From Eubacterium pyruvativorans (lineage in GTDB: Bacteria; Bacillota; Clostridia; Peptostreptococcales; Anaerovoracaceae), in NCBI RefSeq assembly GCF_900102225.1, contig NZ_FNBF01000002.1, positions 62,001 through 126,000 of the forward strand: a stretch of 64,000 bases of DNA. The letters are read 5' to 3'. Below are positions 40,263 through 48,984 of the stretch, piece by piece. A model generated the notes under the pieces. It was not told the origin of the DNA. It searched no databases and was given only the letters and a program-made list of their open reading frames with translations. Made by a program: the position numbers and the translations under genes. Numbering within the stretch: position 1 is the stretch's first letter; every line of letters starts with the position of its first letter.

Positions 40263-41744
40263 ATGGGCTGCACAACTTTGTTAGTGGGAAAGAATGCAAG
40301 TTACGACGGATCCACCATTATGGCGCGGGACGACGATTCCGGTTCCGATGATTTCAACTTCAAGAAGTTCGAAGTGGTCATGCCGGAAGATCAGCCGCGG
40401 CACTATCATTCGGTTCTCTCGGATTTCGAGATCGACCTGCCGGATCAGCCGATGCGCTACACGGAAACACCGGATGCGGTTCAGAAGGTGGGCGGATACT
40501 GGGGACAGGGCGGTATCAACGAAGTGAATGTCTCCATGACGGCCACGGAAACGATTACATCCAATGCCATGGTGCAGGGAGCGGACCCGATGGTGCCGGA
40601 CGGCTTCGGAGAAGAGGACATGCCGACGCTGGTTCTGCCGTATATTCATTCCGCCCGGGAAGGGGTGGAACGGCTGGGAAGCCTGCTGGAGCAGTACGGA
40701 ACCTACGAGATGAATGCGGTGGGGTTCCAGGATGTGAATGAAATCTGGTGGCTGGAGACCATCGGCGGTCATCACTGGATTGCGAAGCGGGTGCCGGATG
40801 ACGAGTACGTGGTCATGCCGAACCAGCAGGGAATCGATTCCTTCGATTTCAGTGATGCCTTCGGTGCCCGGGAGCATCATATGTGCTCTTCGGACATGAT
40901 TGAATTCATCGAGAAGTATCATCTGGACCGCACCATGGATCTGGACAAGGAAGAGAAGGATCTGCGGAAGGTCACGGATTTCGATGCCCGGGGCGCCTTC
41001 GGCAGCCATGACGATGCGGACCATACATATAATACACCGAGAGCCTGGTTCATTCTCCGGTATCTGAATCCGAATACCTTCACATGGGAAGGCCCGGACG
41101 CTGATTTCACCCCGATGTCCGACAACATGCCGTGGAGTCTGGTGCCGGAACGGAAGATCAGCATTGAAGAGGTGAAGTACGCACTCTCCGGCCACTATCA
41201 GAACACCGAGTACGATCCGTACGGCGGATTCGGTCCGGAGGAGTGGCGGGAGAAATTCCGCCCGATCGGCATCAACCGGAATGCGGTACTGTCTGTCACA
41301 CAGATTCGTCCGTACATGCCGGAAGAGATCCGCTGCCTCCAGTGGGTGGCCTTCGGTTCCAATGCGTTCAATGCACTGGTGCCGTTCTACACCAATGTGG
41401 AGGACACACCGGAATATATGAAGAACACCACGGCGAAGGTGTCCACAGACAGTTTCTACTGGTCCAACCGGCTGATTGCCGCTCTGGCAGACCCGCATTT
41501 CCAGCAGTGTGCCAATCTGATCGAGCAGTATCAGAACAAGGTGGCATATGAATCCCATCGCCACATCCACGAATCGGACGATGCCTTCACAGGGGAGAAG
41601 CCGCAGAATGTATGCCGGTTCCTGGAGGAGAGAAACCAGAAAATGTCTGATTTCACCCAGGAATGCACCGACGATCTGATGGATAAGGTGCTCTTCACCG
41701 TCAGTATGCAGATGAGAAACAAGTTCTCCCGCTCTGACGCTTAG
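40263..41744 (+). CDS. C69-family dipeptidase (PepD type)
   Basis: A 493-residue N-terminal-nucleophile peptidase. It begins MGCTTLLVGKNASYDGSTIMARDDDSG; in C69 enzymes the cysteine near the N-terminus becomes the nucleophile after removal of the preceding residues, and the DGSTIMARDDDSG segment follows it. Later marks include NEIWWLETIGGHHWIAKRVPDDEYV and QGIDSFD. It hydrolyses a broad range of dipeptides in the cytoplasm, feeding free amino acids to fermentation. GAAAGGAGCTATGAA fixes the start; the longer frame reaching back to 40131 covers the promoter and is not used. Confidence 0.92.
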   Translation: MGCTTLLVGKNASYDGSTIMARDDDSGSDDFNFKKFEVVMPEDQPRHYHSVLSDFEIDLPDQPMRYTETPDAVQKVGGYWGQGGINEVNVSMTATETITSNAMVQGADPMVPDGFGEEDMPTLVLPYIHSAREGVERLGSLLEQYGTYEMNAVGFQDVNEIWWLETIGGHHWIAKRVPDDEYVVMPNQQGIDSFDFSDAFGAREHHMCSSDMIEFIEKYHLDRTMDLDKEEKDLRKVTDFDARGAFGSHDDADHTYNTPRAWFILRYLNPNTFTWEGPDADFTPMSDNMPWSLVPERKISIEEVKYALSGHYQNTEYDPYGGFGPEEWREKFRPIGINRNAVLSVTQIRPYMPEEIRCLQWVAFGSNAFNALVPFYTNVEDTPEYMKNTTAKVSTDSFYWSNRLIAALADPHFQQCANLIEQYQNKVAYESHRHIHESDDAFTGEKPQNVCRFLEERNQKMSDFTQECTDDLMDKVLFTVSMQMRNKFSRSDA

Positions 41745-41779
41745 GACAGGGAAAACAGAACAGAGATGATCCCAGAACA

Positions 41780-41826
41780 GGGCCGCTGCCGGAAGAAGCT
41801 GATCAGCCTCCGGCGGCGGCCCTTTC
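41780..41826 (+). terminator. Terminator of the dipeptidase gene
   Basis: GGGCCGCTGCCGG pairs with CCGGCGGCGGCCC, followed by TTTC. Confidence 0.75.
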
Positions 41827-41862
41827 TGTGCGCCCTTCCGTGCGCCCGGCGAGCGGTAAAAA

Positions 41863-41891
41863 TTGAAAAATACCCCGGAATAAGGTATATT
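41863..41891 (+). promoter_or_regulatory. Promoter of the nickel transport-lar operon
   Basis: TTGAAA at 41863-41868, 17-base spacer, TATATT at 41886-41891. Between it and the first gene, TCTGCCG/CGGCAGA (about 41908-41934) and ATCCGGAC/GTCCGGAT (about 41942-41959) form two hairpins. I could not identify them as a known nickel/cobalt riboswitch. Confidence 0.68.
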
Positions 41892-41973
41892 TTAGAGATA
41901 AGGTCTGCCGCCGGCCCGTGCTGCGGCAGAAGCAGAGAAGGATCCGGACTGTCCGGATCGGAACAGGAGCAGA

Positions 41974-42660
41974 ATGATCACACTGGATAATGTATGTTTC
42001 AGTTACGGGGAAGGTCTCGTTCTGGATCATCTGAATTACACATTTGAGCGGGGAAACCGGTACACCATAGAGGGCCCGAACGGCTGCGGGAAATCCACCC
42101 TGTTCCGGATTCTCCTGGGGCTGGACTATCCCACAGAAGGCCGGTATCTGTTCGACGGCTGGGAGATCAGCGGGAAGACCATGAAGGACCCGGGGTTCCG
42201 GATGGATTTTCACCGGAAGATTGGCTTCGTATTTCAGGATCCGGAGGTTCAGCTGTTCTGTGCCAGCGTGGAAGACGAGATTCTGTTCGGGCCTGCCCAG
42301 CTGGGGCTGCCGGAAGAGGAAGTCCGGGACCGGGTGGAGAAATACATTCAGATGTTCGGACTGGGCCGGGTCCGGGACCGGGCGCCCTTCCACCTCAGCG
42401 GCGGGGAGAAGAAACGGGTGGCGCTGGCCTCGGTGCTGGCCATGGATCCGGCGGTTCTGGTGCTGGACGAGCCGATGAACGGTCTGGACGAGAAGTGCCA
42501 GGGATTTTTTCTGGAGTACATCCGGGCGGCGGGAGAAGGAGACCGGATTGTGATCTGTGCGACCCACGACCGGACACTCCGGGATGCGGTGGACGGTATC
42601 CGGGTGAGGATGACCGCAGATCACCGGATTCTGCCGGAAGAGGAGAAGCGGAACGGTTGA
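41974..42660 (+). CDS. nikO: ECF transporter ATPase, nickel/cobalt type (NikO/CbiO)
   Basis: A 228-residue ATP-binding subunit. Walker A is GPNGCGKST near residue 35, the Q-loop FVFQDPEVQLF near 85 is the sequence typical of ECF ATPases, the signature is LSGGEKKRVALAS near 138, and Walker B is VLVLDEPMNGLD. It powers uptake by the CbiM and CbiQ proteins encoded next. GAACAGGAGCAG precedes the start. The choice of nickel over cobalt comes from the following lar genes. Confidence 0.9.
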   Translation: MITLDNVCFSYGEGLVLDHLNYTFERGNRYTIEGPNGCGKSTLFRILLGLDYPTEGRYLFDGWEISGKTMKDPGFRMDFHRKIGFVFQDPEVQLFCASVEDEILFGPAQLGLPEEEVRDRVEKYIQMFGLGRVRDRAPFHLSGGEKKRVALASVLAMDPAVLVLDEPMNGLDEKCQGFFLEYIRAAGEGDRIVICATHDRTLRDAVDGIRVRMTADHRILPEEEKRNG

Positions 42661-42676
42661 GAGAGAAAGGAGAACC

Positions 42677-43672
42677 ATGCATATTCCGGATAATTATCTC
42701 AGCCCCCAGACCTGCGGGGTGATGGCGGCTGCCATGGTACCGGTGTGGACGATTGCTGTGAGAAAAGTGCGGGAGCAGATTCCGAAGGAGAAGATTCCGG
42801 CCGTGGGTGTGGCTGCGGCGTTTTCTTTTCTGGGGATGATGTTCAATATCCCGATTCCCGGGGGAACCACCGGCCATGCGGTGGGCGCCACCCTGATCGC
42901 CGCACTGCTGGGGCCCTGGGGGGCATGTATCGCCGTCAGTGTGGCACTGCTGCTGCAGGCACTGCTCTTCGGTGACGGCGGGATTCTCAGTTTCGGTGCC
43001 AACTGCTTTAACATGGCGTTTGTCATGCCGTTTGTCGGATACGGAACTGCCCGGCTGATCATGGGACGGGTCAGAACTGGAAAGGGGCGACTGGCCGGCC
43101 TGGGGATCGGCGCCTATGCAGGAATCAATGCAGCTGCCCTCTGTGCAGCCATTGAATTCGGCATTCAGCCCATGCTGTTTACGAATGCCGCCGGACAGGC
43201 ACTGTACTGCCCGTACGGACTGGAGATTGCGGTACCGGCCATGATGATCGGACATCTGACCGTATTCGGTCTGGCAGAGGTGGTGTACACAACGGCGGTA
43301 TACGCTTTCCTGGAGAAAACCTCTCCGGATCAGGTCCGGATCGGGGATCCTGCACACAGCGGCGCCGCCGGCACATCCCTGCCGGTGAAACTTCTGGTGG
43401 CCGGGCTGATCATTCTGACCCCCCTGGGGCTGCTGGCGGAAGGCACTGCCTGGGGAGAATGGGGGGCCGATGAGATCGCTTCCACCGGAGCGGGGTATAC
43501 GCCGGCGGGAATGCGCAGCGGATTCAGCTGGAATGCACTGCTGCCAGATTATTCGGTCGGAAACATGCCCCAGGCGGCGGGCTATGTTCTGTCGGCGGTC
43601 ATCGGCGTGGCGATTCTGGTGATTGTGTTCAAACTGATTTCCGCCGGCACGAAGGGAAAGGCCCGCCCATGA
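42677..43672 (+). CDS. nikMN: ECF-type nickel/cobalt substrate-binding membrane protein (CbiM/NikM with fused PDGLE/N domain)
   Basis: A 331-residue integral membrane protein starting MHIPDNYLSPQTCG. The N-terminal Met-His of CbiM/NikM folds back to bind the metal. NIPIPGGTTGHAVGATL near residue 58 and LLFGDGGILSFGANCFNMAF near 98 are the metal-binding signatures. Residues about 240-331 form a periplasmic-type loop (IASTGAGYTPAGM, LLPDYSVGN) flanked by two helices, equivalent to the separate NikN/PDGLE protein. So M and N functions are fused, a common nickel version. AGAGAAAGGAGAACC precedes the start. Confidence 0.9.
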   Translation: MHIPDNYLSPQTCGVMAAAMVPVWTIAVRKVREQIPKEKIPAVGVAAAFSFLGMMFNIPIPGGTTGHAVGATLIAALLGPWGACIAVSVALLLQALLFGDGGILSFGANCFNMAFVMPFVGYGTARLIMGRVRTGKGRLAGLGIGAYAGINAAALCAAIEFGIQPMLFTNAAGQALYCPYGLEIAVPAMMIGHLTVFGLAEVVYTTAVYAFLEKTSPDQVRIGDPAHSGAAGTSLPVKLLVAGLIILTPLGLLAEGTAWGEWGADEIASTGAGYTPAGMRSGFSWNALLPDYSVGNMPQAAGYVLSAVIGVAILVIVFKLISAGTKGKARP

Positions 43673-44421
43673 TGCACCGGAAAATGAGCGCCGGCGTGCT
43701 TCGGGTTTTGTCCCGCATCCGGGAACACGACCGGGCCCGGAAGAATAATACACAGAATCCCGCCCCCTGGACCCGGCTGCTGGCGGCGCTGACGGCGATT
43801 CTGCTGTCAGCCCTGTCCCGGAATGCGTTCTTCGTGCTGACCATTCTGGCGGAGGAACTGCTGCGGCTGGCGCTCCTTCCGGCGGAAGCGGTCCGCCGTG
43901 TGACCGGCACGGTGCTGTCGGCGGCGGGGTTCACGGCTCTGATCATGATGCCCGGGGTGTTTCTGGGGCACCCTTCTGCGCTGATGACTGTGACCCTCCG
44001 GGCCGGTGTCTCCGTGCTGATTCTGGCGAATCTGAATGAAATCGTCAGCTGGAAGGAGATGACCGGCACCCTCAGGCAGTGTCATGTGCCGGATGTTTTT
44101 TTGTTTACTCTGGACAGCACCATCCGCTTTCTGGTTCTTCTGGGACGGTTCAGCGAACGGATTCTGGAAGCGGTGGATCTGAGAACCGTGCGTCCGGCGG
44201 ACTGGCGCAGCGCCGGCGTGGGGGGCATTCTGGGGACTACTTTCCTGAAATCTCAGAAGATGTCCCGGGAAACGGCGGAGGCCATGGCCTGCCGCTGCTT
44301 CAACGGAGAATACCCGTCGCTGGGGCGGAAGTGGTCCCGGGGAAGGAGCGGGGCGATTCTGCTTCTGATCCCTGTGATGGCTGCATGGTTCGTATATTGC
44401 CAAAAGGCGATGGGATTGTAA
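43669..44421 (+). CDS. nikQ: ECF transporter transmembrane coupling protein (NikQ/CbiQ)
   Basis: A 250-residue coupling subunit that overlaps nikMN by 4 bases. Five hydrophobic segments are visible (LLAALTAILLSALS, LSAAGFTALIMMPGVFLG and others). The cytoplasmic AMACRCFNGEYPS segment near residue 205 is the A-R-G/C-rich coupling helix that docks on the ATPase. It completes the NikMN-NikQ-NikO importer. Confidence 0.86.
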   Translation: MMHRKMSAGVLRVLSRIREHDRARKNNTQNPAPWTRLLAALTAILLSALSRNAFFVLTILAEELLRLALLPAEAVRRVTGTVLSAAGFTALIMMPGVFLGHPSALMTVTLRAGVSVLILANLNEIVSWKEMTGTLRQCHVPDVFLFTLDSTIRFLVLLGRFSERILEAVDLRTVRPADWRSAGVGGILGTTFLKSQKMSRETAEAMACRCFNGEYPSLGRKWSRGRSGAILLLIPVMAAWFVYCQKAMGL

Positions 44422-44464
44422 TTTCAATGGTATTACCAAGTTTGATGGAAATGGAGAAAGTTAG

Positions 44465-45310
44465 ATGAATACATGGGAGGAAATCATCGTGGATCCCGCT
44501 TTGCGGAAGAAATATGATAGTCTGAAGGCGTCTCTTCGGGAGATGGGTAGTGTGACAGTGGCCTTCTCCGGCGGTGTGGATTCCACGTTCCTTCTGAAAA
44601 CAGCCCATGATACGCTGGGCACGGATTCAGTACTGGCCCTGACAGCCCGGTCCGCCGCATTCCCGGCCTTCGAACTGGAAGATGCGGTGTCTTTCTGTGA
44701 AGCGGAAGGCATCCGCCAGCGGGTGATCGAGTCCCAGGAGGTGGACATCCAGGGCTTTTCGGAGAATCCGCCGGACCGCTGCTATATCTGCAAGAAAGCG
44801 AAATTTTCGAAGATCCGGTCCATCGCCCGGGAGGAAGGGATGAACTTCGTGTGCGACGGAACCAACGCATCGGATGCGGCGGATTACCGGCCGGGCATGC
44901 GGGCGCTGGAGGAACTGGACATCCAAAGCCCCCTCCGGGAGGCGGGTCTGACCAAGGCGGAAATCCGGGAACTGTCCCGGGGGCTGGGCCTGGCCACCTG
45001 GCAGAAACCGTCCTACGCCTGCCTGGCGTCCCGCTTTCCGTATGGGGAGCGGATTACCATAGAAAAGCTGAAGCAGGTGGGCCGGGCGGAGCAGTTTCTC
45101 ATGGACCGGGGGTTTCGTCAGATGCGGGTCCGGGTTCACGGCGAAGATCTGGCCCGGATTGAAGTGATGCCGGAGGATATGGACCGTCTGCTGGCGCTCC
45201 GGGAAGAGATCACGTCCGCATTCCGTTCCCTGGGTTATATCTATGTGTCCATGGATCTTCGGGGCTTCCGCTCCGGCAGCATGAACGAAGCACTGAAACG
45301 GGAGGAATAA
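44465..45310 (+). CDS. larE: Nickel-pincer cofactor sulfurtransferase LarE
   Basis: A 281-residue PP-loop ATPase. AFSGGVDSTFLLK near residue 33 is the pyrophosphatase loop; CDGTNASDAADYRPG near 128 and KPSYACLASRFPYGERI near 179 are LarE signatures. The cysteine in SYACLASR is the position that donates sulfur in LarE. An additional CysXXCys (DRCYICKKAKF, near 102) is present. Together these three cysteines could bind a 4Fe-4S cluster, as in cluster-dependent LarE proteins; that is inference. It thiolates pyridinium-3,5-biscarboxylate mononucleotide in NPN synthesis. GGAGAAAGTTAG precedes the start. Confidence 0.93.
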   Translation: MNTWEEIIVDPALRKKYDSLKASLREMGSVTVAFSGGVDSTFLLKTAHDTLGTDSVLALTARSAAFPAFELEDAVSFCEAEGIRQRVIESQEVDIQGFSENPPDRCYICKKAKFSKIRSIAREEGMNFVCDGTNASDAADYRPGMRALEELDIQSPLREAGLTKAEIRELSRGLGLATWQKPSYACLASRFPYGERITIEKLKQVGRAEQFLMDRGFRQMRVRVHGEDLARIEVMPEDMDRLLALREEITSAFRSLGYIYVSMDLRGFRSGSMNEALKREE

Positions 45311-45312
45311 GG

Positions 45313-46071
45313 ATGGACAGAAAAACGGTACTGGAACAGGTCCGGGACGGGATTCTCACGCCGGAAGAAGCGGACCGGATTCTGGAACAGGGTGGATTCG
45401 CCGAGATGGGATTCGCCCGGCTGGATACCGACCGGGAAGACCGAACCGGGTTCCCGGAGGTCATCTTCTGTCAGGGTAAGCCGGATGCCTATCTGGCGGA
45501 TATTTATGAGCGGATGGTGGCGGAAGAAGGCCGGGCCTTCGGCACCCGGGCTTCCCGGCATCAGGCGGAGCTGGTGCAGCGGGCCCTGCCCCGGGCGGTC
45601 TATGATCCGGTGTCCCGGATTCTGAAGGTGGAGCCGGAGGAGGGCGGCCCGGAGCGGAAAGGGCAGATCGCCGTTCTGACCGGAGGTACAGCGGATATCC
45701 CCGTGGCGGAGGAAGCTGCCCAGACCGCCGAGTACTTCGGAACCAATGTGTACCGGGCCTATGACGTGGGGGTCAGCGGCCTCCACCGCCTTCTGGCCCG
45801 GATTGAAGACATCCGCAGAGCCAGTGCCGTGGTGGCGGTGGCCGGCATGGAAGGGGCCCTGGCCAGCGTGGTGGGAGGTCTGGTGCGGAACCCGGTCATT
45901 GCCGTTCCCACTTCTGTGGGATACGGAGCGAGCATGGGAGGCGTGTCCGCCCTGCTCACCATGATCAATTCCTGTGCCAACGGCATCACGGTGGTGAATA
46001 TCGACAATGGTTACGGCGCCGGTTATGTTGCCACGCAGATCAGCAGACTGGCCGTGAAAGGAGCAGAGTAA
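45313..46071 (+). CDS. larB: Nickel-pincer cofactor biosynthesis carboxylase LarB
   Basis: A 252-residue protein with a variable N-terminal helical domain and a C-terminal AIR-carboxylase (PurE)-like domain from about residue 115. Marks are IAVLTGGTADIPVAEEAA, GVSGLHRLL, AVAGMEGALASVVGGL and AVPTSVGYGASMGG. LarB carboxylates and hydrolyses nicotinic acid adenine dinucleotide, the first step of nickel-pincer nucleotide synthesis. It starts 2 bases after larE and overlaps larC by one base, so translation is coupled. Confidence 0.93.
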   Translation: MDRKTVLEQVRDGILTPEEADRILEQGGFAEMGFARLDTDREDRTGFPEVIFCQGKPDAYLADIYERMVAEEGRAFGTRASRHQAELVQRALPRAVYDPVSRILKVEPEEGGPERKGQIAVLTGGTADIPVAEEAAQTAEYFGTNVYRAYDVGVSGLHRLLARIEDIRRASAVVAVAGMEGALASVVGGLVRNPVIAVPTSVGYGASMGGVSALLTMINSCANGITVVNIDNGYGAGYVATQISRLAVKGAE

Positions 46072-47381
46072 TGGAAAGCAGTGAAAAGATCCTGTACCTG
46101 GATGCGGGTGCCGGAATCAGCGGTGACATGACCGTGGCGGCGCTTCTGGATCTGGGGGCAGATCGGAAGGTGCTGGAGGATGCCCTTGCCAGTATTCCGG
46201 CGGAGGGATTTCAGACGAAGATCTCCCGGGTGAAGAAGGCGGGCATCGACTGCTGTGACTTCAGCGTCATTCTGGACGAGGCTCACGAAAATCATGATCA
46301 CGATATGGAATATCTCTACGGCCATGAGCACCATCACGACCATGAGCATCATCACGACCGTGAGCATGACCATATGCACGGGCATGACCATCACCATCAT
46401 CATGAGCACCGGAACTATCAGGATGTGAAAGATATTTTGACAAAGGTGAACATGACCCCGGCCGCCCATGAGCTGGCCCTCCGCATTTTCTCCTTCGTGG
46501 CGGAGGCGGAGGCAAAGGCCCACGGGCTTGCAGCGGACCAGGTGCATTTCCACGAGGTGGGGGCGATCGATTCCATTGTGGATGTGGTTTCGGCCGCCGT
46601 CTGCTTCGACAATCTGGGCATCCGGGAAGTGATCATCCCGTCCCTGGGGGAGGGCACCGGCACCGTCCGGTGTCAGCACGGCATTCTGCCGGTGCCGGTG
46701 CCGGCGACCCAGAACATTATGGAGGCAGCCGGGCTTCATTTCACCCGGATTGACGAGCGGGGCGAATTCATTACGCCCACCGGTGCGGCGATCGCGGCAG
46801 CCCTCATCACATCGGACCGGCTGCCGGGCCGGTACCGGGTGCTCCGCACGGGGATCGGCGCCGGAAAGCGGGCGTACGAACACACGAATGTGCTGCGGGC
46901 GATGCTGATTCAGCCGGAAGAGGAGGAGAATCCGGCGGATTCCCGCCGGATCTGGAAGCTGGAATCCAACATTGACGACAGCACCGGAGAACAGCTGGGG
47001 TTCGTTATGGATGAACTGCTGCGGGCCGGCGCCCGGGACGTTCACTATATCCCGGTTTTCATGAAAAAAAACCGTCCGGCCTATCTGCTGAATGTCATCT
47101 GTACGGAAGGGGATATTCCGGAGATGGAACGGATCATCTTCCGTCACACCACCTCCATCGGCATCCGGCGGACGGCGATGGAACGCACGGTTCTGGACCG
47201 GGAGAACATCCGGGTGCAGTTCGGACTGGGGGAGGCAGACGTGAAAGTCTGTACCTTTGAGGGAAAACGGATGTACTATCCGGAATATGAGAGTGTGATC
47301 CGGATCGCCCGGGAACGGGAAATGGCCTTCGGAGACGTGTATGAGGCGATCCTGGGGTTCTGCACGGAACGGCTGCGGTAA
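46071..47381 (+). CDS. larC: Nickel-pincer cofactor nickel insertase LarC, His-rich
   Basis: A 436-residue single-frame LarC. The N-terminus is LYLDAGAGISGDMTVAALLDLGA. Residues about 72-120 hold an extreme His/Asp/Glu-rich insertion (GHEHHHDHEHHHDREHDHMH and similar). VHFHEVGAIDSIVDVVS near 155, GEFITPTGAAIAAAL near 225 and the C-terminal LESNIDDSTGEQLGF follow. LarC inserts nickel into the dithio-carboxylate nucleotide in a CTP-dependent reaction. The histidine run probably stores or delivers nickel. In Lactobacillus the gene is split by a programmed frameshift; here it is continuous. larA itself is not in the window. Confidence 0.94.
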   Translation: MESSEKILYLDAGAGISGDMTVAALLDLGADRKVLEDALASIPAEGFQTKISRVKKAGIDCCDFSVILDEAHENHDHDMEYLYGHEHHHDHEHHHDREHDHMHGHDHHHHHEHRNYQDVKDILTKVNMTPAAHELALRIFSFVAEAEAKAHGLAADQVHFHEVGAIDSIVDVVSAAVCFDNLGIREVIIPSLGEGTGTVRCQHGILPVPVPATQNIMEAAGLHFTRIDERGEFITPTGAAIAAALITSDRLPGRYRVLRTGIGAGKRAYEHTNVLRAMLIQPEEEENPADSRRIWKLESNIDDSTGEQLGFVMDELLRAGARDVHYIPVFMKKNRPAYLLNVICTEGDIPEMERIIFRHTTSIGIRRTAMERTVLDRENIRVQFGLGEADVKVCTFEGKRMYYPEYESVIRIAREREMAFGDVYEAILGFCTERLR

Positions 47382-47408
47382 GCGGAACCGGGACGGAAGG
47401 GCGGAAAT

Positions 47409-47558
47409 ATCGCTCTCATCGTACTGTTCGGGCTGGGTGCTCTGATCGGTTTCACAATGGCCGGAAGTTATTCGGACCTGATGATCTGGGCCGGCTGGTG
47501 TCTGGTCTGCGCTGTCCTGGCGCTGCTTTCGGTATGGAAGGACAAAAAACAGAAATAG
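47409..47558 (+). CDS. Possible small membrane protein without a canonical start
   Basis: In the same frame as larC but after its stop codon, an open stretch encodes a hydrophobic peptide (IALIVLFGLGALIGFTMAGS, then IWAGWCLVCAVLALLSVW, ending KDKKQK). This is a two-helix hairpin with a positive tail, like many real small membrane proteins. GGAAGGGCGGAA lies at a ribosome-site distance, but the next codon is ATC, not ATG/GTG/TTG. The first ATG (47457) is deep inside the first helix. Either an unusual start is used or a start codon was lost. A terminator follows. Confidence 0.4.
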   Translation: MALIVLFGLGALIGFTMAGSYSDLMIWAGWCLVCAVLALLSVWKDKKQK

Positions 47559-47570
47559 AGCGGTCACATT

Positions 47571-47619
47571 GCCGCCGGAACCCCTGGAAAAGCGGAACGG
47601 TTCCGGCGGTGTATTTTTT
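47571..47619 (+). terminator. Terminator of the nickel-lar operon
   Basis: GCCGCCGGAACC and GGTTCCGGCGG form the stem, followed by TGTATTTTTTG. Confidence 0.88.
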
Positions 47620-47784
47620 GTCTGCGGCGCACTTCTCCGATGCAATGCACTAAACTCGTTTCCTGCCACGAAACAGATGCAATTGTTTTGTGTGTGATGT
47701 ATAATAATTTCGGTGTCTGAAGGAAAGAAACAGCAGATACCGAAGAAATACAGGAGAGAATGCGATAACAGGAGGTTACAGAAA

Positions 47785-48981
47785 ATGATTTCGAAACATA
47801 TGGCGCCGTACATGGAGGGAAACAAGACAGTCCGGGCGATGTTCGAACTGGGGAAGAATCTGGCAGCGGAGATAGGTGCGGAGAACGTGTACGATTTCAG
47901 TCTGGGCAACCCGAATGTGAATCCGCCGGAAGCGGTGAAGCAGGCGATCATCGATATTCTGAATACAGAAGATCCCCACGTGGTTCACGGATATATGTCC
48001 AATGCGGGATTTGACCTGACCCGGCAGGCGATTGCCGACAATCTGAACCAGCGCTTCGGCGGGGAAGGCGCCCACTATGCCGCAAAAAATATCGTCATGG
48101 AAACCGGCGCAGCCTATGCGCTGAATGTGGTGCTTCGTACTATCCTGGATGATGAGGATGAGATCATCACATTTGCGCCGTACTTCCTGGAGTATGCGAA
48201 CTATGTCAGAAATTACAACGGGAAGACCGTGGCCGTGCCCCAGAGTCCGGAAACCGGATTCCAGCCGAATCTGGACGCTTTCGAGAAACTGATCACACCG
48301 CGCACGAAGGGCGTGATCATCAACAATCCGAACAATCCGACCGGTGTCATCTATACCGAGGAAACCATGACGAAGCTGGCGGCGATCCTGAAGAAGAAGG
48401 AAGAAGAATTCGGAACGGTGATTTACCTGATCAGCGACGAGCCGTACCGGGAACTGGTCTATACCGACGTGGAGGTACCGTTCGCACCGAAGTTCTACGA
48501 CGACACCATCGTCGCCTATTCCTTCAGTAAATCCCTGTCCCTTCCGGGAGAGCGCATCGGCTATCTGGCTGTGGGAGATGAGGCAGACGGCGCAGAAGAA
48601 CTGCTGGCGGCCCTGGCGGTGACGACCCGGGTGCTGGGCACTGTGAATGCACCGTCCCTGATTCAGCTGGCGGTGGCCCGCTGCCTGAACGAGAAGGTGG
48701 ATGTGGATTATTACAAAAAGAACGCAGAAGATCTCTATCGGATTGTAACAGAGGCAGGTTTCGAAGCAGTGAAGCCGCAGGGCGCCTTCTATCTGTGGGT
48801 CAAGGCCCCGGACGGCGATGACAATGCCTTCGTGAACGCCGGCATCGACTGCCACATCATCATGGCGGGCGGCAGCGGATTCGCCGGACCGGGATATGTC
48901 CGTCTGGCATTCTGCGTCGACCATGAAATGATCCTGAAATCCGAGCCGGCATTCCGGGAGCTGGCGGCGAAGTACTTCTAA
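47785..48981 (+). CDS. PLP-dependent aminotransferase (AspC-like class I/II)
   Basis: A 398-residue fold-type I aminotransferase. FSLGNPNVNPPEAVKQ near residue 40, METGAAYALNVVLRT near 110, IINNPNNPTGVIYTEE near 180 and SFSKSLSLPGERIGYL (PLP lysine) near 250 are clear. This branch (pyridoxal phosphate-dependent aminotransferase with an N-terminal ISKHMAPYMEGNKTVRAMFE) is common in Clostridia. The preferred amino acid is not known. AGGAGGTTACAGAAA fixes the start at 47785; an upstream GTG at 47713 is possible but less supported. TATAAT at 47700-47705 may be its -10. Confidence 0.88.
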   Translation: MISKHMAPYMEGNKTVRAMFELGKNLAAEIGAENVYDFSLGNPNVNPPEAVKQAIIDILNTEDPHVVHGYMSNAGFDLTRQAIADNLNQRFGGEGAHYAAKNIVMETGAAYALNVVLRTILDDEDEIITFAPYFLEYANYVRNYNGKTVAVPQSPETGFQPNLDAFEKLITPRTKGVIINNPNNPTGVIYTEETMTKLAAILKKKEEEFGTVIYLISDEPYRELVYTDVEVPFAPKFYDDTIVAYSFSKSLSLPGERIGYLAVGDEADGAEELLAALAVTTRVLGTVNAPSLIQLAVARCLNEKVDVDYYKKNAEDLYRIVTEAGFEAVKPQGAFYLWVKAPDGDDNAFVNAGIDCHIIMAGGSGFAGPGYVRLAFCVDHEMILKSEPAFRELAAKYF

Positions 48982-48984
48982 GTC

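Noticed and set aside
41974-44421. Cobalt uptake for vitamin B12
   Set aside because: CbiMQO-like proteins can carry cobalt, but no cobalamin genes are nearby, and larE-larB-larC follow directly with the fused PDGLE/N domain typical of nickel systems. Cobalt is not fully excluded.
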